From NCBI GenBank assembly GCA_001770855.1, contig MESE01000001.1:1-64000 (forward strand): a stretch of DNA of 64,000 nt. Direction: 5' to 3'. Shown here piece after piece: positions 62,510 through 64,000 of the stretch; positions within the stretch are counted from its first letter, which is position 1; each line of letters starts with the position of its first letter. Origin of the DNA: Burkholderiales bacterium RIFCSPLOWO2_02_FULL_57_36 (GTDB lineage: Bacteria; Pseudomonadota; Gammaproteobacteria; Burkholderiales; Burkholderiaceae_D). The translations under genes and the position numbers were made by a program. Under the pieces are notes generated by a model that saw nothing but the letters and a program-made list of their open reading frames with translations, was not told where the DNA came from and did not search any database.

Positions 62510-64000
62510 ATGAGTGACCAGAATCGAGAACCGCCAGCCGGATTGAGTGAACACAAGGAACTGGAAATCTATCGGCGGGTTTTTTATGCGTCACCCGACT
62601 ATATTGCATTCAGCCGTTTGTCGGACGGTACGTATATCGACGTCAATCCCGGTTTTGAACGCATGCTCGGGTACAAGCGGACCGAGGTGATCGGCCGCAC
62701 CTCGAAGGAAGTCGGCATCTGGCCGGAATCCGATGCCGCGCAACGAACCGCCTACGTGGAACAACTGCGCAAAGATGGCCTGGTCAAGGATTATCCCGGG
62801 AGGCTACGCACTTCCACCGGAAAAATAATCGACGTCGAAGCATCCGCCAATATTCTTGAGGTCGATGGCGAATTAATCCTGGTGGCGATTGTTCGCGACG
62901 TGACCGAACGCAATCGCGCCGAGCATGAATTGCGCGATCGGGAGACGGCGTTGCGCCAGTTGAATGAAACGCTTGAACAACGGGTGCAGGAGCGCACGGC
63001 GCAATTGCGGGCCAGCGAAACGCGCATTCGCTCGATTTTCGAGACCAGCTATCAGTTCATGGGCCTGCTGGCGCCGGACGGCACCATGCTCGATGCCAAT
63101 CGTGCTTCGCTTGAAAGCATCAATGCGAAGCTCGAAGACGTCACGGGTCGCGCATTATGGGATACGCCGTGGTTCACCGCGACGCCTGGCATGCCCGAAA
63201 AAATTCGCGCGTCGGTGGCAGCAGTAGGGAAGGGTGAATCAGTGCGCCACGAAATCACCGTCAATCTGCCGGCCGGTGTGCGAACCTTCGATTTCTCGAT
63301 GCGGCCCATCCTCGATGCAGGCGGCAGAGTGACCGCAATCGTGCCGGAAGCAGTGGAAATCACCGAGCGCCGGCGGGCCGAAGATGCGCTGCGCCAGGCG
63401 CAGAAGATGGAAGCAGTCGGTCAGCTGACTGGCGGACTCGCGCATGACTTCAACAATCTGCTGGCCGGCATTGTCGGCAATTTGCAGCTGATGCGAGTGC
63501 GCATCGGTCAAGGCAGCACCGGTTCGTTGCCACGCTACATCGATGCCGCCGAATCGATTGCCGATCGGGCCGCGGCGCTGACGCATCGCCTGCTGGCGTT
63601 CTCCAGACGGCAGACGCTCGACCCGAAGATAACCAATGTCAACCGGCTGGTGGCTTCAATGCGCGAGCTGATCCAGCGTACCGTCGGGCCGGGGGTACAG
63701 GTCCATACGGAGTTGGCAGCCGATGCGTGGAATACCATGTGCGATGCGCATCAGTTGGAAAGCGCGCTTCTCAATTTGGCCATCAATGCGCGCGATGCGA
63801 TGCCGAACGGCGGGCGGCTGACAATCGAAACCACCAACTCGATTCTCTATCAAGCACAAGCCGCTACGCAGGAGGGCGTATCACCCGGCCGGTATGTGAC
63901 GATCAGCGTCACCGACAGCGGAACCGGAATGCCTCCAGAAGTAATGGCACGTGCATTCGATCCATTTTTCACGACCAAGCCGATCGGCCAAGGCACGGGA
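62510..64000 (+). CDS. PAS-domain sensor histidine kinase, C-terminus cut by the window edge
   Basis: 497 codons visible, no stop. PAS 1 near residues 20-135 (YASPDYIAFSRLSDGTYIDV), a coiled-coil (RQLNETLEQRVQERTAQLRA), PAS 2 near 170-287. HisKA carries the phosphorylated His312 in GQLTGGLAHDFNNLLAGIVG, then HATPase_c with the N box LNLAINARDAMPNGG and VTDSGTGMPPEV. This HDFNN type usually continues into a receiver domain, so a hybrid kinase is likely. No signal peptide or span seen: cytoplasmic sensor. Start ATG at 62510 by frame; ribosome site weak. Confidence 0.9.
   Translation, partial: MSDQNREPPAGLSEHKELEIYRRVFYASPDYIAFSRLSDGTYIDVNPGFERMLGYKRTEVIGRTSKEVGIWPESDAAQRTAYVEQLRKDGLVKDYPGRLRTSTGKIIDVEASANILEVDGELILVAIVRDVTERNRAEHELRDRETALRQLNETLEQRVQERTAQLRASETRIRSIFETSYQFMGLLAPDGTMLDANRASLESINAKLEDVTGRALWDTPWFTATPGMPEKIRASVAAVGKGESVRHEITVNLPAGVRTFDFSMRPILDAGGRVTAIVPEAVEITERRRAEDALRQAQKMEAVGQLTGGLAHDFNNLLAGIVGNLQLMRVRIGQGSTGSLPRYIDAAESIADRAAALTHRLLAFSRRQTLDPKITNVNRLVASMRELIQRTVGPGVQVHTELAADAWNTMCDAHQLESALLNLAINARDAMPNGGRLTIETTNSILYQAQAATQEGVSPGRYVTISVTDSGTGMPPEVMARAFDPFFTTKPIGQGTG

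Noticed and set aside
62178-62609. 143-codon minus-strand frame before the histidine kinase
   Set aside because: It overlaps both rlpA and the kinase, has no ribosome site and no recognisable content.

Overview
The window looks like a chromosomal segment of a betaproteobacterium, most likely order Burkholderiales, family Oxalobacteraceae. The evidence is the trimeric-type porin whose N-terminus is typical of that family, the long PstC/PstA permeases, the Tad locus style and the moderately high G+C. This is judged by eye from protein character, without a database search. No rRNA, tRNA, CRISPR array or complete transposon was seen.

Layout. (1) 1-3.8 kb: a truncated FAD-linked oxidase and a BTAD/AfsR-like ATPase regulator, a pair of actinobacterial flavour. 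(2) 4.3-8.9 kb: a complete ptxABCDE operon for phosphite uptake and oxidation, with a Pho box in front. (3) 9.1-16 kb: a HicB-like protein, phoB, a first pstS, two hypothetical genes, then ppk-sixA; pstS and ppk have Pho boxes. (4) 16.1-17.1 kb: a porin. (5) 17.6-20.9 kb: an operon olsB-plcP-agt plus a membrane protein of unknown function, best read as membrane-lipid replacement under phosphate starvation. (6) 21.2-28.7 kb: pstS2, a duplicated-repeat lipoprotein, pstC-pstA-pstB-phoU, with two Pho boxes. (7) 28.9-30.8 kb: an AT-hook-like basic protein and ppx. (8) 31.0-33.8 kb: arsR-arsC-acr3-arsH, ended by a foldback repeat. (9) 34.4-54.3 kb: about 20 kb of tightly packed minus-strand genes. 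They run from Flp pilin through Tad secretion genes, two cyclic-nucleotide-binding-like (CNB-like) proteins and a two-partner-secretion pair (TpsB, TpsA). (10) 54.6-60.5 kb: a divergent operon with a Sel1 protein, a CNB-SLC13 transporter fusion, an ABC-type substrate-binding protein and a class III nucleotide cyclase. (11) 60.6-64 kb: SRAP protein, a small remnant, RlpA-like protein and a PAS histidine kinase cut by the window edge.

How they work together. From 4 to 31 kb nearly everything serves phosphorus: scavenging phosphate (PstS1, PstS2-PstCAB) and phosphite (Ptx), storing and releasing polyphosphate (Ppk, Ppx), sparing phospholipids (OlsB, PlcP, Agt) and signalling (PhoB, PhoU). Six 7-4-7 Pho-box-like sites or half-site sets in front of five transcription units give direct sequence support for one regulon. 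The arsenic genes next door make sense because arsenate enters through phosphate transporters. From 34 to 60 kb the theme is surface attachment: pilus, adhesin, CNB-like proteins and a cyclase, with an identical 12-base Crp/Fnr-like core facing each of the two divergent operons.

The best candidates for something undescribed are three. The first is the combined Tad/two-partner-secretion/CNB operon with its divergent cyclase-transporter operon. The second is the unknown fourth gene of the lipid-remodelling operon. The third is a roughly 155-base foldback repeat whose two copies differ by compensatory base changes.
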